Assembly: GCA_900552135.1 (NCBI GenBank)
Contig: URYN01000010.1
Coordinates: forward strand, 1-55,158
Source: an uncultured Clostridium sp.
GTDB lineage: Bacteria > Bacillota > Clostridia > TANB77 > CAG-508
DNA: 55,158 nt
Direction of reading: 5' to 3'
Positions 53,195-55,158 of this stretch are shown piece after piece (positions within the stretch are counted from its first letter, which is position 1; each line of letters starts with the position of its first letter). Under the pieces are notes generated by a model that did no database searches, was not told where the DNA came from, and was given only the letters and a program-made list of their open reading frames with translations. The translations under genes were made by a program, and so were the position numbers.

Positions 53195-54022
53195 ATGAAA
53201 GTTGATATTATTGAGAAACCTAAAAAAAATATTAGTGAAGATATAAAAGTAGGTTCTTCTACAGATATTGTAAATTTAAAAGATGTTCAAGAGATTAGAA
53301 ATGCAATCAGAGAACATCTTTTATTTATTGGATTAGACAACAGAAATAATATTAGAAATATTACATTATTAGGAATAGGAACTTCTTGCAATGTAGTAAT
53401 AGATTCAAAAGAAATAATAAGAACTGCTCTTTATTCTGCAAGTAATAAAGTTATTTTAGTACATAATCATCCTTCAAATAATCTAGAGCCAAGTAAAGAT
53501 GATTTACATTTAACAGATGTAACAAATGAAATGCTTAAAGTTTTTAATATTCAACTTCAAGATCATATTATTGTAACAGAAAAAGATTTTATTAGTATGA
53601 ATAAAATACAGAAAATAGGCAAAGAAAGAAATATAAAGTCTATAAATACTTTGCAAAAAGGAATGTTAATAGAAGAAAATGAAAGACTAAAACAAAAAAT
53701 AAATGAATTACAAAAAGAAATAGGAAAGAATAATTCTTTACAAGTTATCTCTGCTGAATATGTTGGAAATTATAATGACACTACAGTTTATAATGTAGAG
53801 CTATCATTGAACGGAAAAAAAGAATATGCAACATTAGAAAAAAAGTACAATGATATAGATGCAAGTTATAAATGGGAAGTCTTTTCAAATCTAGCATTAA
53901 AAGATGAGAAAAAGGATTATATTATTCAAGTTGTTTCTAAAAATCCTCCTACAATGTCTATTGATGCTCCTCCTACAATATATGAATCTTTATCTGTAGA
54001 TGAAATAGAAATGGAGGGATAG
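53195..54022 (+). CDS. RadC/JAB-like metal-dependent protein
   Basis: Residues about 25-140 form a JAMM/MPN fold with the zinc motif VHNHPSNNLEPSKDDLHLT (HxHP...SxxD). A coiled coil follows (EENERLKQKINELQKEIG), then a C-terminal region of unknown fold. RadC-like proteins are common accessory genes in ICEs and phages; their biochemical role is unsettled. GGGGGTGAT precedes ATG 53195. Confidence 0.85.
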   Translation: MKVDIIEKPKKNISEDIKVGSSTDIVNLKDVQEIRNAIREHLLFIGLDNRNNIRNITLLGIGTSCNVVIDSKEIIRTALYSASNKVILVHNHPSNNLEPSKDDLHLTDVTNEMLKVFNIQLQDHIIVTEKDFISMNKIQKIGKERNIKSINTLQKGMLIEENERLKQKINELQKEIGKNNSLQVISAEYVGNYNDTTVYNVELSLNGKKEYATLEKKYNDIDASYKWEVFSNLALKDEKKDYIIQVVSKNPPTMSIDAPPTIYESLSVDEIEMEG

Positions 54023-54026
54023 CTTT

Positions 54027-55064
54027 ATGGATAATACAATACAAATGAATCTCTTTGAATATTTTATAGATGAAGAAAAATTTTCTATACAAGATGCTAC
54101 AAATCTTGTGAAGAATATTAAAAATATGCAAGTAAATAATGAATCTATAAGAGCAAGAATATATGAAGGTGTTGAAAAAGGAATTTTTACTAAAATATCA
54201 AGAGGTGTTTACAAAGTAACAAGTCAAATTGAAGGAAAAGAAAATACTTGCTTATTGATAAACGGAGATGGGAGAGATTTATCAATTATAAAAGATAAAT
54301 CTATTGATGGAATTATAACAGACCATCCATACGATTTACAAAAAGCATTAACTGGGGGAAACAGAAAGTTTGCTACATTTGAATTATTTAGATATGCAAG
54401 TAAAGACTTTAAAGAAAAACAAAGAGTATTAAAAGAGGGGGCATTTTTAGTTGAATTTCTACCAGAAGAATCAGAAGTTAATTTTGATTATCTATATGAA
54501 ATTAAGAAAATGGCACAAGAAAATGGATTCAAATATTTTGCGAAAGTTGCATGGAAGAAAGGCAATTTTATATCTAATACTGGAAGAAAAAGCAAGAATA
54601 TTGAAGATGTTATGATTTTTAGCAACGGAGAGCCTAGAAGTTTAAAACTAGATGCAAAGAAAAATCTAGCAATAGCAAATGAAAATAATTTAGATATAAA
54701 AGGCAAATCATCTTATGAAGTTAGAGATATGTTACAAGAAAATAATCTTGATGTTTATTATATGAAAGGCACAAATGGGATGCTACCAACTGCTTTTGAT
54801 TATCAACCTAAAAATATAAAAGATAAGGTAATGGAAGCAGAAAAGCCAGTAGAACTAATTGAAGAAATAATTGAATATATCTCAAAACCTTATGAAACTC
54901 TTTTAGATCAGTATGCAGGAAGTGGTAATTTTGTAATTGCTTGTTATAACAAAAAAAGAAATGGTATTGCTATTGAAAAAAATAATGAAATGTTTGAAAA
55001 AATGAAAGATAATATTGAAAGTAATTTAGATGTGAAATTTCAAGAAATCGACTATGAATACTAA
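54027..55064 (+). CDS. DNA (adenine/cytosine-N) methyltransferase with N-terminal winged-helix region
   Basis: 345 residues. The first 75 look like a winged-helix or AbiEi-type DNA-binding segment (VEKGIFTKISRGVYKVTSQ). The methyltransferase part has the catalytic motif as TDHPYD near 96 (DPPY in most relatives) and the SAM motif as LDQYAGSGNFVIACYNKKRN near 293, the order of beta-class enzymes. It may protect the ICE from host restriction. Five bases after the RadC-like gene. No restriction partner in the window. Confidence 0.8.
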   Translation: MDNTIQMNLFEYFIDEEKFSIQDATNLVKNIKNMQVNNESIRARIYEGVEKGIFTKISRGVYKVTSQIEGKENTCLLINGDGRDLSIIKDKSIDGIITDHPYDLQKALTGGNRKFATFELFRYASKDFKEKQRVLKEGAFLVEFLPEESEVNFDYLYEIKKMAQENGFKYFAKVAWKKGNFISNTGRKSKNIEDVMIFSNGEPRSLKLDAKKNLAIANENNLDIKGKSSYEVRDMLQENNLDVYYMKGTNGMLPTAFDYQPKNIKDKVMEAEKPVELIEEIIEYISKPYETLLDQYAGSGNFVIACYNKKRNGIAIEKNNEMFEKMKDNIESNLDVKFQEIDYEY

Positions 55065-55093
55065 TTGATATATAAAAGTTGTTATGGTATAAT
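55065..55093 (+). promoter_or_regulatory. Consensus promoter at the right edge
   Basis: TTGATA (55065-55070), 17-base spacer, TATAAT (55088-55093). It should drive a gene beyond the window; no start codon with a ribosome site is visible in the remaining bases. Confidence 0.7.
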
Positions 55094-55158
55094 GTTCTCG
55101 AAGAATAGTAATTTGTATAAGAAATTATATTAGTAAATGAAATAAATTTAATAAAAAA

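Larger units (their letters stand above)
29399..55158 (+). mobile_element. Tn1549/CTn-type integrative conjugative element, left and central part
   Basis: All genes run rightwards. Gene content and order (small DUF3789 protein, replication initiator, sortase and surface adhesin, primase, VirD4, Maff2, VirB6-like, PrgI, VirB4, NlpC/P60, RadC-like, methylase) match this ICE family. The left border is placed just after the truncated cotJC. No integrase, excisionase or relaxase is seen before the window ends. Base composition resembles the chromosome. Confidence 0.85.

Overview
The window is AT-rich DNA from a spore-forming, Gram-positive, Clostridia-type bacterium. It carries cotJABC, spoIVB, spoVM, disA-radA, a Phe T-box before pheST and an mraZ-rsmH-ftsL cluster, with A/T-biased codons and AGGAGG-type ribosome binding sites. 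The clade name is inference; no rRNA or tRNA gene was seen.

Layout: 1-1270 holds the 3' end of a pilin-like surface protein whose GC-rich C-terminal lectin/FGE-type domain has the hallmarks of a diversity-generating retroelement (DGR) target. 1.3-9.2 kb is housekeeping: pgi, rsgA, rpe, murI, rpmB, nth, plus spoVM and other very small genes. 9.2-10.1 kb has two half-size TauE/SafE permease genes. 10.2-12.7 kb is mraZ (with its operator array), rsmH and ftsL. 12.8-16.7 kb is T-box-pheS-pheT. 16.8-28.1 kb has radA, disA, a cyclophilin, spoIVB, membrane proteins, an M14 peptidase, mscL and pyk. 28.2-29.4 kb is cotJABC, with cotJC cut short. From about 29.4 kb to the right edge lies a Tn1549/CTn-type integrative conjugative element: replication initiator, sortase B with a 1.7-kb-residue thioester/Cna-B adhesin, primase, VirD4, Maff2, VirB6-like, PrgI, VirB4, NlpC/P60 hydrolase, a RadC-like protein and a DNA methylase. 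Its integrase, relaxase and right end are outside the window.

The main discovery is a decoding anomaly. Six genes (two tauE halves, rsmH, and the element's virD4, virB6-like and virB4 genes) are each split by a +1 frame change, and every break falls on an in-frame CGG triplet. In each case skipping the C, or reading the quadruplet CGGN as one glycine, restores the family's protein, e.g. DGTLGGAGHS in RsmH and DPKGEL in VirD4. By hand scan I found no other in-frame CGG in any gene of the window, although CGG is common out of frame. The simplest reading is that CGG has lost its arginine meaning here and CGGN (seen as CGGA and CGGT) is decoded as Gly with a +1 shift. Chromosome and conjugative element share this, so the element's transfer machinery should be readable only in hosts that decode CGG the same way.
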